Shown here piece after piece: positions 46,283 through 54,496 of a stretch of 64,000 bases of DNA. The position numbers and the translations under genes are program-made. How positions within the stretch are numbered: the stretch's first letter is position 1; the number at the start of each line of letters is the position of its first letter. The notes beneath the pieces were generated by a model that did no database searches, was not told where the DNA came from, and saw only the letters and a program-made list of their open reading frames with translations. The DNA is from Mucilaginibacter aquaedulcis. GTDB lineage: Bacteria; Bacteroidota; Bacteroidia; Sphingobacteriales; Sphingobacteriaceae. The stretch is from contig NZ_JAUFPR010000003.1 of the NCBI RefSeq assembly GCF_030409325.1, positions 496,001 to 560,000 on the forward strand, read 5' to 3'.

Positions 46283-47468
46283 AGATATACAATTGCCAGC
46301 TTTTACGAAAGTAATACCCGACTTTGCTCTCAATGTTTGTGTGATTGTTCCGGTTAAAGACGAAGCTTCAAACTTAAGGGCGACACTTGATTCACTGTGT
46401 ACCCAACTCCATGTTAATGGAAATAGAATTGATTATCGATCGTACGAGGTTTTGTTGTTAATCAATAATAGCACTGATGACTCCTTACAAATTGCATCAG
46501 ATTTTAAGCACGATCATCCCGGCTTTGGGTTGATTATTGCAGACTTAGTGTTGCCAGCCGAGTTAGCCAATATTGGCACAGTACGCAGGCTTTTGATGAA
46601 TGAGGCTTACCGTCGTTTTAGTTTTTTGAAAAGGAATCACGGCATTATTGCATCCATAGATGGCGATACCGTAGCTGATAAATATTGGCTTTATCATATT
46701 AGAAAAGAAATCAAAGCAGGTAACGATGCTGTAGGTGGGCTAATTTCTATTAAGGGAAAAGCGGGGTCTGCGGACCGTGCTTATTTAAGAGATAAACAAT
46801 ATCGAAATTTATTGACAGAAGTTGAGCAGTTGTTATTTCCTCAAGCAAATGATCCATTGCCCCGCCATTTTCATTTTTTCGGCGCTAATATGGCGGTTAC
46901 TTCAGAATACTATCATAAGTCGGGAGGCGTTCCCAATGTTGATTGTTTAGAGGATATGGCTTTTCATGCTGCGCTACTGCGTTGTGATGCACGCATTAGA
47001 CGTAGCCCGCAGGTTAAGGTTGTAACCTCAACTCGATTTGATGGACGGGTGGCAGTGGGTTTTTCTGAACAGCTCAAGAAATGGTCGCAGGACACTGAAG
47101 ATCGTGTACCGCAGATCGTAGAGAACAGCGAGCTACATATTTATTCTTGCTTTATCAAAAATACATTACATACGACATGGAAGAATAGAGAAGCAGGCTG
47201 CTCGTATAAGCTAATCGAAGATATAGCAACTTCTTTAGGTGTGCCCGCGGACTGGCTAAACGCGCAATTGACCACACATGAATTTTTTGGAGCTTTTTGG
47301 GAAACCACATGGCATGCGAGTACCATGCGACAACGTTATCAACCAGCATTCGAACCTATTCAGAGCGCTATAAAAAAACTGCGGAATTTTATGCAAAATC
47401 CAGTCTTCAATGCTTCTCAAATAAATCTAACCGATATTTTTCAGCACGGAAATATGTCAAGTGTCTGA
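46272..47468 (+). CDS. Glycosyltransferase family 2
   Basis: 398 residues. The N-terminal VCVIVPVKDEASNLRATLDS and LLINNSTDDS, then IASIDGDT (the DxD-type metal site near residue 130) and GGVPNVDCLEDMAFHAALLR define a GT-A processive-like GT2. Family members include chitin-oligosaccharide synthases. It ends the plus-strand operon and overlaps, tail to tail, the PIG-L fusion gene by 62 nt. Confidence 0.87.
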   Translation: MKFEDIQLPAFTKVIPDFALNVCVIVPVKDEASNLRATLDSLCTQLHVNGNRIDYRSYEVLLLINNSTDDSLQIASDFKHDHPGFGLIIADLVLPAELANIGTVRRLLMNEAYRRFSFLKRNHGIIASIDGDTVADKYWLYHIRKEIKAGNDAVGGLISIKGKAGSADRAYLRDKQYRNLLTEVEQLLFPQANDPLPRHFHFFGANMAVTSEYYHKSGGVPNVDCLEDMAFHAALLRCDARIRRSPQVKVVTSTRFDGRVAVGFSEQLKKWSQDTEDRVPQIVENSELHIYSCFIKNTLHTTWKNREAGCSYKLIEDIATSLGVPADWLNAQLTTHEFFGAFWETTWHASTMRQRYQPAFEPIQSAIKKLRNFMQNPVFNASQINLTDIFQHGNMSSV

Positions 47469-48735
47469 AAGGCTTCTCCTTCCCGGATCTTTCCATAAAA
47501 AAATCATGTACCAGATCACCTGTTAAAGGAAAATCAGGTACATACGGCGTCCAATGCACTAGCAATAACTGCCCGTTTTCTTTAAGATGTGCAACGATTT
47601 TTTCTTGAAGTCTATCTAGATCTTTAATCGAAAAAAAGTAACCCACTTCTGACATAATGATTAAGTCAAATAACTCTTCCGGAAACGAATTGGGTACTGA
47701 CATCTTTTCTATTTTAGCCTGAGGGTAATTTTGCATCCTAAATTTTGCCTGTGCAATAGGCGCATCAGCAATATCAATAGCTAAAATATTGCGGCATTTC
47801 TGAATTAATTTCTCGGTTAAAACCCCTATCGAGCAACCTATTTCTAAAGCGTTGTCATAAAATGCTCTGGGAAGAGCGGCGACGGTGGTGTCATATTTAT
47901 CGCGTTCGTAACTACTGGTGGCCAGATCCCAGGGATCTTCCTTTTGGAGATATACTTCGTCAAAATAATCCGCTGGTAATGATTGTTCCTTGTTTTCCAT
48001 TGATGCATTTGTCTTAATAAAATATTCTTTGGGATTATTGAAATGATCCAGCATTTCGGACGACAACACAAATCCGTTCTCATCATCATTGATCAAATTA
48101 GTAGTTTGTGATGTATGTGCTAATATGGCTTTGGATTTTGTGTCTAAAGATGGCTCGATGTCTATAGAAAATAATTCTCCCTCATGATCCAGCGGCATGT
48201 CTTGGGCTGACGCCCTCTCATATAACCATATGAAATATTCGAATAGCTGAGGTGTAAAATCCGTCAATCTTAAAGCAGACGTAACAAGATCCCACGTAGC
48301 GCGATGATCAGGGTGAGGGTCTCTTCGCCAGGGTAGCAATATAGTTGCCGGCTTGATGGTCATTAACAAATCAAACGTTTGTGATTTACACCTCTCAAAA
48401 TCAGGTTGTGATTTACCTGGTAGATTCCCATCAGGTAAATTCATAAAATGAATACCCGGCTGTTTAACACCCAAAATTGAAAGAGCCGATAAGGCTTCAT
48501 GTTGTCTCAGTTTGACAAGTTTTTCAAAAGGATATTTTTGAGATCCCGGATGAGACTGGCTTCCATCGGTTATGAAAATTACCTCGACATTATAACCCGC
48601 TTTTATCGCCTGCGCAATAGTTCCGCCGCATCCTAATGATTCATCGTCCTGATGAGGTGCAACAACTAGCAGCGTTCCGAGGTTAGGTATACAATCAATA
48701 GAACAGTGATTCGCATTTTTAAAATTTTCATTCAT
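47407..48735 (-). CDS. PIG-L deacetylase fused to NodS-like methyltransferase
   Basis: 442 residues. Residues 20-230 are a PIG-L/LmbE domain with zinc motif PHQDDE (27-32) and the second motif HPDHRATW (near 161-168), which removes acetyl from N-acetylated sugars. From about 255 a SAM-dependent methyltransferase begins, with KEDPWDLATSSYERDKY, the SAM-binding ALEIGCSIGVLTEKL and MSEVGYFF. It resembles NodS, which N-methylates deacetylated chitooligosaccharides. The fusion predicts deacetylation followed by N-methylation of one amino sugar. It overlaps the upstream flavoprotein gene by 8 nt. Confidence 0.85.
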   Translation of the reverse strand: MNENFKNANHCSIDCIPNLGTLLVVAPHQDDESLGCGGTIAQAIKAGYNVEVIFITDGSQSHPGSQKYPFEKLVKLRQHEALSALSILGVKQPGIHFMNLPDGNLPGKSQPDFERCKSQTFDLLMTIKPATILLPWRRDPHPDHRATWDLVTSALRLTDFTPQLFEYFIWLYERASAQDMPLDHEGELFSIDIEPSLDTKSKAILAHTSQTTNLINDDENGFVLSSEMLDHFNNPKEYFIKTNASMENKEQSLPADYFDEVYLQKEDPWDLATSSYERDKYDTTVAALPRAFYDNALEIGCSIGVLTEKLIQKCRNILAIDIADAPIAQAKFRMQNYPQAKIEKMSVPNSFPEELFDLIIMSEVGYFFSIKDLDRLQEKIVAHLKENGQLLLVHWTPYVPDFPLTGDLVHDFFMERSGKEKPFRHLTYFRAEKYRLDLFEKH

Positions 48736-49855
48736 CTTCTAATTTCCATAAATTGATAATTTCCTTTTGCTTAAAGGCATAGTTGCCTACATCGGTTAAT
48801 ACAGCGTCAGGCCCAGGCTGTCTCAAATAAGTGGTTAGATCGCGATGTAACTGTTCCAATGGGCTGGATTGCAAAAAAGCTTGCGAACCAATGCTTCTTT
48901 CACCCAGTTGCATAACTCTAAGACATATGTCTTCTATTACCGACCTAGTCATATTGGCATAAGCTACAAGTTTACCTGGGTCGGAATCATCGTTGGAAAG
49001 TTCATCCGCTAGGAGCGCAGCTTTCGAGATCCACAAATTACCGGTCTCCACCAGGTACGTTATTTCTGCGACACGGGATTGTTGGAACGGGTAATTGGTA
49101 CGTTCTGAACTTTTCAATATTTTATGAACCTCACTAAATATGGCTTCGGCACCACCAAGTTGTACCGCAGCAAAACGTATCGCGCCGCCACTAAAAAGAG
49201 GCTGCTGGTAATAATCACCCGGTTGACCAAGTAGATCTTCGCTATATACCACCATATCGGTAAAAGTCATGCGATAACTTACAGACGCTTTCATCCCCAA
49301 TGGATGCCAAAATTCCGGGTCACATTTAATTAAATTTTTTTTTTCTTGAGACAAAAGGATCATTTGCCATCCTTGTTTAGGCGATCCGGTCCATTCTCCC
49401 GTTATTATTGGTCTTTGAATGTAGTTCGCGCCGGAGCAAAATATTTTAGATCCTTTAAGCTTATAAGTACCATCTCCCTGGTCAATGATTTGTACCCCAT
49501 CTTTGCCTTGTGTGTTCCAAACTCCAAACAGCTTTTGTTCTAATATATCGTTAGACCATTTTGTTAATTGATAGGAATTCGCAAAAGACTTTATTAACTG
49601 TACTGCATTCAGGTGGCCTTCAAATATTCTCCCGCCAGACAGATTTTTTCGTCCGATAGCTTGAAGAAGTTGTAGCAAAAAAGTGTTTGAAATATTATTG
49701 CCAGGTTTTGATATAGGTATGTCGATTTTTAATGCGTTGTTATCACGGAGAAAGGAAAAAAAAATTTCTGGAAACTGATTTTCAGCATCAGTCATGACGT
49801 AAGTTGACAGTTTAGATAAAATTTGGGCGTTATTGGACAACTTCATCATAAACAT
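48728..49855 (-). CDS. Acyl-CoA-dehydrogenase-fold flavoprotein
   Basis: 375 residues. The central beta-domain (GTYKLKGSKIFCSGAN, FWHPLGMKASVSYRMTFTDM) and the helical C-terminus with LEQLHRDLTTYLRQPGPDAV are typical of the ACAD fold. The usual catalytic glutamate of true dehydrogenases (YEG context) is not evident. The HRDL end resembles flavin monooxygenases of this fold, such as amino-sugar N-oxygenases. Oxidation of the amine freed by the downstream PIG-L domain is therefore possible. It heads a two-gene minus-strand operon. Confidence 0.75.
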   Translation of the reverse strand: MFMMKLSNNAQILSKLSTYVMTDAENQFPEIFFSFLRDNNALKIDIPISKPGNNISNTFLLQLLQAIGRKNLSGGRIFEGHLNAVQLIKSFANSYQLTKWSNDILEQKLFGVWNTQGKDGVQIIDQGDGTYKLKGSKIFCSGANYIQRPIITGEWTGSPKQGWQMILLSQEKKNLIKCDPEFWHPLGMKASVSYRMTFTDMVVYSEDLLGQPGDYYQQPLFSGGAIRFAAVQLGGAEAIFSEVHKILKSSERTNYPFQQSRVAEITYLVETGNLWISKAALLADELSNDDSDPGKLVAYANMTRSVIEDICLRVMQLGERSIGSQAFLQSSPLEQLHRDLTTYLRQPGPDAVLTDVGNYAFKQKEIINLWKLEDE

Positions 49856-49929
49856 AATTTAATCTAACTCCCTAACAACTAATCAGGTTGTCACGATATT
49901 TACTTTTTGGATTCTCCGGCAATATTGAT

Positions 49930-50822
49930 ATTAATATATTTTTGACATTTCGACAACTTTATCAATACTAATTGCAATCTGGTCAACTTGTGACCGTCTC
50001 TGCTCTACAGTCTGCTGTAGTTTAGCCCCAATATATTTCTTCCATGACCTGCACGCGTCCTTATGAGCGTAATTGAGTACCAATGTTTGAATGCTTCTTT
50101 TGAGGTAAACTGCATTCGTTTATGCTCCAAGTTTACTAGTACATTAGTTTTACTCGCAATGTGCACTACATCAAAAATATCGAAGCAGCAGTCTAAGCCC
50201 TTTGATCTATCTCAATCCGCTCACCATTCGCAAAATAAAAAAATCCATCTCTTATCGTTATAAAATCAACAATTGCACCTTCGACGTCCAATTAATCTAT
50301 TATTGTCTTGATAAATGCTGCATCTGATTCATCGGCCGCTACTACGAAAATCGACGAAAAGATCGCTTCATGTGAATGTGCACTTGATATCCATCAATGT
50401 CCAACGCAGATCGCCTGTTGTAGTGTTACCTTCAGCAACTTCCCCACAAAATTGCCGGGCTAAAATGGTAAGGTCATTAACGTTTTGGATGGTCTCGCCT
50501 GATAATTTATCAAATACAGCCAATAGTCCGTTTTCATCTCCTTTCAGGCCTTTACCGGTTTATTAATCCGGCGGCGCGGCAATTGTTAATCTTGATGAGA
50601 TCATTAATCACATCAAGTGACTTTTCTTTGCTTCATAGGTGGTTGGTAGATTATTGTTTAAGGCAAGGTACTACAAGGTTTGTAGTCTAACATATTTTTT
50701 GGATACCCTTGTAACGGCTTCTAAAAGTTCAGTGTCGTCGATTGTCAATTCATGCCATATAACGTTTTATTTCTCTTTGTAAATGACCCTTTGATTAACT
50801 TTTTTAGATTTCTTTGGCATAA
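49930..50822 (-). pseudogene. Decayed coding region, unidentified
   Basis: Coding-like strings appear on the minus strand in several frames: a MPKKSKKVNQRVIYKEK start at 50822, then LTIDDTELLEAVTRVSKKY, a stretch GDENGLLAVFDKLSGETI followed by VNDLTILARQFCGEV near 50540-50430, then MQFTSKEAFKHWYSIT and SWKKYIGAKLQQTVEQRR ending near 49930. Stops and frameshifts separate them. I do not recognise the families. They may be remnants of two adjacent genes. The stretch otherwise holds no intact gene. Confidence 0.4.
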
Positions 50823-50863
50823 CTCGTTTCTCCAGTAAAAGGCTTGCTAGCTATCCGCCAGAA

Positions 50864-51445
50864 CTATTTAAATTGCTTCTCAATCCCTTTTACATGCTGT
50901 AAGTGCCTTTTGAGCACAGGAAGTGTTTTGTCAATATACATTAACAGATCAGGGTCTTTCACCGTCGAACGCGCGTCAACAAAAAGTTTTACATCTTTCT
51001 CGTGATCCTTCACCATTTCGCTGATATAAGTTATGTCGAAGTCTTTACCTGATTTTACGGTCAAATCTTTTTTTATCTTCTGCTCATCTTCACCCGGTAC
51101 CGGAGGTAGGGTGATATTCTTGGATTTGGCTAGGGCGGCCAGCTCGTTATTGGCCTTGGAATGATCTGCCACCATCATTGAACCAAATTCTTTTACCCTT
51201 GGATCCTTCGATATCTGTTCTGCAAGATGGCCAAGCTCGACTTCTGCAAGACCTCCGCTGGTGGCCGAAACGGCAAATTTGCTGTCATCTTCTGAAGCCG
51301 ATGATGCGACTTTCAATGTTCCGCTGTCCGTCTTCGCTTGATTGGCACTATCGGCGACGTTCTTGCTGTCGCTATTTGTAGGGCCTTTACATCCCACAGT
51401 TGCAAAAATTGTCAGGAGGCCGAAAATAGAAAGAAATGTTTTCAT
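50864..51445 (-). CDS. DUF4142 lipoprotein
   Basis: From ATG 51445 (MKTFLSIFGLLTIFATVGCK) this is 193 residues with a lipobox ending at C19. The mature part has a Ser/Asp-rich linker, then the DUF4142 four-helix bundle: GLAEVELGHLAEQISKDPRV, FGSMMVADHSKANNELAALA, and YISEMVKDHEKDVKLF, ending in LPVLKRHLQHVKGIEKQF. Periplasmic, anchored in a membrane. It is the third DUF4142 copy in the window. A small membrane-protein gene lies 43 nt upstream on the same strand. Function unknown. Confidence 0.87.
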   Translation of the reverse strand: MKTFLSIFGLLTIFATVGCKGPTNSDSKNVADSANQAKTDSGTLKVASSASEDDSKFAVSATSGGLAEVELGHLAEQISKDPRVKEFGSMMVADHSKANNELAALAKSKNITLPPVPGEDEQKIKKDLTVKSGKDFDITYISEMVKDHEKDVKLFVDARSTVKDPDLLMYIDKTLPVLKRHLQHVKGIEKQFK

Positions 51446-51488
51446 AGGGTTAATGGGTAATGGTAACAAATAAGCCAAATGGCTATGA

Positions 51489-51740
51489 CTATGCTTTATT
51501 TTCCTGATCATGGCCTTCCAGTTTTACTAGTTTATTGTAGACGCCCAATAGTAAAAATGGAGCCGCCCATTGCCCTATGAATAATGCTGTATGTTTCTTG
51601 GCCATGATTTTCAAGGTTAGTGACGCAGCCATAGAACCTAAAGCAGCCCATAAAAACAGGTCAGAGGGCAACTTAGCTGTCTGTTTTTCAATTGCGGTTG
51701 CAACTTTTCCTTCGCTTTTCAATTTTGTTTGATTTTCCAT
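51489..51740 (-). CDS. Small two-helix membrane protein
   Basis: 83 residues, with helices at about 27-47 (LFLWAALGSMAASLTLKIM) and 53-70 (ALFIGQWAAPFLLLGVYN). Its polar N-terminus is LKSEGKVATAIEKQTAKLPS. Short proteins of this shape often sit next to DUF4142 genes in Sphingobacteriaceae stress islands (from memory). No activity can be assigned. It probably shares a transcript with the DUF4142 gene. Confidence 0.65.
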   Translation of the reverse strand: MENQTKLKSEGKVATAIEKQTAKLPSDLFLWAALGSMAASLTLKIMAKKHTALFIGQWAAPFLLLGVYNKLVKLEGHDQENKA

Positions 51741-51931
51741 AATGATGATAGGTAATGTCTTATTACTAACAAAAACAGAATCAGATTGTTATCATTATAA
51801 GAAAATAATTATCACTTAAATAAACCCATAACAATACAGTTCAGTATTAATGCGCAGGGCTTAATAGATTATGTCTTTACCATGACTTTGCCTTTACTAC
51901 CTTAAGTTGGTAAAATAGGATTGCCAAAGGT

Positions 51932-52234
51932 TTGTTTTGTTCGTTAGGGGTTATTGGATTAGGTTATAGTGCGGTTACAAAGGGAAGCTGGAGGTTAATT
52001 AAGATCTTGTCTTTTAGGGTTCACCTGGCCATCGATATAGGTATTAATTGCATATTGATCGGGGCTCCCTGGATGGCGGGCTTCTCAGCAGATAGAAAAT
52101 CGAGAAACACAATTATAACTTCCGGATTATTGGGTCCGGCAGCGACATTCTTGACCAACACTGAACCATCTTCAGAAAGGGATGACAGTTGCTTTTTCAT
52201 TTACCGCATTGACCGGCAAGAAGTTTTAAAATAA
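51932..52234 (+). pseudogene. Truncated SPW-repeat-like membrane protein
   Basis: The frame reads GLGYSAVTKGSWRLIKILSF, then RVHLAIDIGINCILIGAPWMAGF, matching the second half of small four-helix SPW-repeat-like membrane proteins (H-L-x-x-D with S/A-PW-x-x-GF). The tail FLTNTEPSSE resembles the family end. The first pair of helices and any ATG start are missing, so this is a fragment. Confidence 0.5.
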
Positions 52235-52432
52235 TTCATGCTCCTGAGCAATACGAGCGATTCAAGAGCGATGGAGATGTATTCAGCCCTCAGAACATAA
52301 CAAGGTAAAAACTATAATTTAGCTTTAAGAGTAGGCACCTGCGTGTTATTAGAATGGGCTTCAGAGGGAAAAGCAACAAAAATATGCAATGTTTTTGCTC
52401 GATGGCTTGGAATCAATAGATAAAAATCGAGA
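52235..52432. other. Gap before the broken receiver
   Basis: About 200 nt with no gene or hairpin that I can support. Confidence 0.4.
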
Positions 52433-52795
52433 ATGGTGAAACGGATCTTGGTGATTGACGATGACATGGATACATTGTCTATAATAGGTATTATTTTTTT
52501 TGAGGAAGGTTATGAGACAATTCTTTTAGATACGGAGAGGACAGCTGAAGAAAAATTAAACACCTTCAACCCGACCTTATCTTACTCGATGTAAGAATTG
52601 TTGTTATTTTAAGAATGGAGCCAAAATTTGTAAAGAAATTAAAAATGAATCTGCATTGGACACGATTCCTGTGATACTGATTTCCGCCGAAAGAGATCTT
52701 GAGGATCTAGCCAGAGCTTGCCTGGCCATGGTTTCATCCGGAAACCATTCGACTTAGATAAGCTGCTGATCACGGTGAAAATTTTTTTGAATTAG
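52433..52795 (+). pseudogene. Second broken single-domain response regulator
   Basis: From ATG 52433, MVKRILVIDDDMDTLSIIGI then EEGYETILLDTERTAEEKL reads as a receiver start with the acidic DDD pocket. The frame then breaks. One frame over, DLILLDVRI gives the phosphoacceptor Asp, then KICKEIKNESALDTIPVILIS with the switch Ser, and finally GFIRKPFDLDKLL with the conserved Lys. At least three small indels occur. It converges with an intact receiver operon, whose product it resembles. Confidence 0.78.
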
Positions 52796-53024
52796 GATGA
52801 ATTTTCAATGATTGGGCTCTGAGCTTGTTGCCTATTTTTTCGGCATAGAAATAACTGATACTTTCTGGGATAACATGCCACTTATTATCTTTCCAGAAAA
52901 TCAAAACATTTTTTTTGCCGGGGATTAGGACTACCCATCCGGGAAAGGAGAGATTACGCACAGGTTCAACTTGCAATTTTTGGATCATCCCAGACTCTGG
53001 CTCCTTCATTCTGATGGTTATCAT
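52770..53024 (-). CDS. Hypothetical protein, last gene of the receiver operon
   Basis: 84 residues, unrecognised: FPGWVVLIPGKKNVLIFWKD in the middle looks like a beta-sheet core, with no signal peptide or membrane helix. It overlaps the receiver gene by 4 nt (ATGA), so it belongs to the operon 53730-52770. Its 3' end overlaps the convergent broken receiver by 26 nt. Confidence 0.5.
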   Translation of the reverse strand: MITIRMKEPESGMIQKLQVEPVRNLSFPGWVVLIPGKKNVLIFWKDNKWHVIPESISYFYAEKIGNKLRAQSLKIHPNSKKFSP

Positions 53025-53458
53025 AAAGGTCTGATTTTTAGGATAAATTCCACTTCTGATGAAGATTTTATTACCGGCTGTTCATGTTTCGGTGGGATTG
53101 TAATTAATAAGTTGATCCTAGAGATCATGTCATCGATGTCAAATGGCTTGGCGATAAAGTCGTCACATCCATAGGTACCTTTTTGAATGCCCTTGTTGCA
53201 ATAGGCCGTATAGATAATAACAGGGATAGCGGCAAATTCCAGGCTGCTTTTCAACTGGGCGCACCATTCACCACCATTTTTGCCATGAAGACCATAATCC
53301 AGCAAAATCAGCGAAGGTTGACACAATCTCACCAACCCGATGAGGTCATCTGTTGCTTCTACAATAAAAGGTTCAAAACCCTCATAATTCAAAAGCTCCT
53401 TCAGTACATCCAGTACGGCAGTGTCATCGTCCAATATGAGGATTCTTTTAACCATCAA
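53021..53458 (-). CDS. Single-domain response regulator
   Basis: 145 residues, essentially a lone receiver: MVKRILILDDDTAVLDVLKE with the acidic triplet, LILLDYGLHGKNGGEW with the phosphoacceptor Asp, IIYTAY with the switch Thr, and DDFIAKPFDIDDM with the conserved Lys. No output domain, so it must act by protein contact, as in phosphorelays. It overlaps both neighbours by 4 nt, giving a tightly coupled three-gene operon. Confidence 0.88.
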   Translation of the reverse strand: MMVKRILILDDDTAVLDVLKELLNYEGFEPFIVEATDDLIGLVRLCQPSLILLDYGLHGKNGGEWCAQLKSSLEFAAIPVIIYTAYCNKGIQKGTYGCDDFIAKPFDIDDMISRINLLITIPPKHEQPVIKSSSEVEFILKIRPL

Positions 53459-53730
53459 TTCATCGCACCATTTGCATAAATTTCACTCAGGTCTACCAAA
53501 ATGATGGTCTCATCAACGCCCTTGGCCATTTGAAGGGGTTCTGCATCGATGCGAAAATACGTATCAAATTTTTGCGGAAGTGTTTTTAATAAGGGCCTGC
53601 GCTTAACCGGCATCAGCATGATACAAATGTCCGCATCCTCGCCCACTATGGTAGTGGTTCGCGAAAGACAATACCGGTAACCCTGATTAATCAGGATATC
53701 CAGCAGTTCAATGGTTAAGATTTTTTGCAT
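53455..53730 (-). CDS. Hypothetical protein, first gene of the receiver operon
   Basis: 91 residues: LDILINQGYRYCLSRTTTIV, a hydrophobic ICIMLMPVK strand, and a C-terminal VDETIILVDLSEIYANG. No known domain. It is small, soluble and coupled to the receiver by a 4-nt overlap, so it may be a partner or regulator of that receiver. Function unknown. Confidence 0.55.
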   Translation of the reverse strand: MQKILTIELLDILINQGYRYCLSRTTTIVGEDADICIMLMPVKRRPLLKTLPQKFDTYFRIDAEPLQMAKGVDETIILVDLSEIYANGAMN

Positions 53731-53830
53731 TGCCTCAGGTTTTCGATCAAAGATACCCGGCAGTATTTTATCCTTTAGGGTAATAATACCCTTGTGCTCT
53801 GGTGGTTATTACTCCATTTAGTGGTGAGGG

Positions 53831-54490
53831 TTAGATAACCCCATTAAGGATGGCAAAGCGGATCAATGCAATGGTGTTTCGCGATCCGGTTCGGTCGATC
53901 AGCTGCTGACGGTGATTTTCAACTGTTCGCTTGCTGGTAAAAAGTTTATCCGCGACTTCCTGGTTGGTGAATCCTTCTGAAAGCAAGGTTAGGATCTCGA
54001 TATCCAGGTCAGAAAATTCCATGTCCTGGGCGTCATCATTGATAGCTGTCTCAGGGATGGCCATTAGTCTTTTCAAAAACCGGCCGGATAATTCAGCGCA
54101 TACGTACTGACCGTATTCGTGGGTATAGCAAATAGAAAATATCAGCTCCGATGCACTGATATTTTTGAGCAAATAGCCCCATGCGCCGGATTTAAATGCT
54201 TTGATCACGTATTTTTCTGTGTCCAGTGCGCTTAAAATAATGACCTTAATGTCCGGGTATTGATTCTTTAAACGCTCAGTTAATTCAATTCCGCCCATCA
54301 CCGGCATATTCATATCGACCAGGATAATATCAGCTTTTATGCCTTGATTCAGTAGATGAAGAACTTCTGCACCGTTGCTCGCCTCGCCTGTAACCACAAA
54401 GGATTTTTCCTTTTCCAGCATGGCTTTGATGCCGCCTCTTACAATCAGGTGGTCATCCGCTAAAATGATATTAACAATAGAGTGTTGCAT
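53831..54490 (-). CDS. NarL/FixJ-family response regulator
   Basis: 219 residues: a receiver domain (IILADDHLIVRGGIKAML, phosphoacceptor in IILVDMNMPVMGGIEL, Lys in GYLLKNISASEL) and a C-terminal LuxR helix-turn-helix (DLDIEILTLLSEGFTNQEVA, then TSKRTVENHRQQL). It is encoded 6 nt after its kinase and should be phosphorylated by it. Target genes are unknown. Confidence 0.93.
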   Translation of the reverse strand: MQHSIVNIILADDHLIVRGGIKAMLEKEKSFVVTGEASNGAEVLHLLNQGIKADIILVDMNMPVMGGIELTERLKNQYPDIKVIILSALDTEKYVIKAFKSGAWGYLLKNISASELIFSICYTHEYGQYVCAELSGRFLKRLMAIPETAINDDAQDMEFSDLDIEILTLLSEGFTNQEVADKLFTSKRTVENHRQQLIDRTGSRNTIALIRFAILNGVI

Positions 54491-54496
54491 AATATT

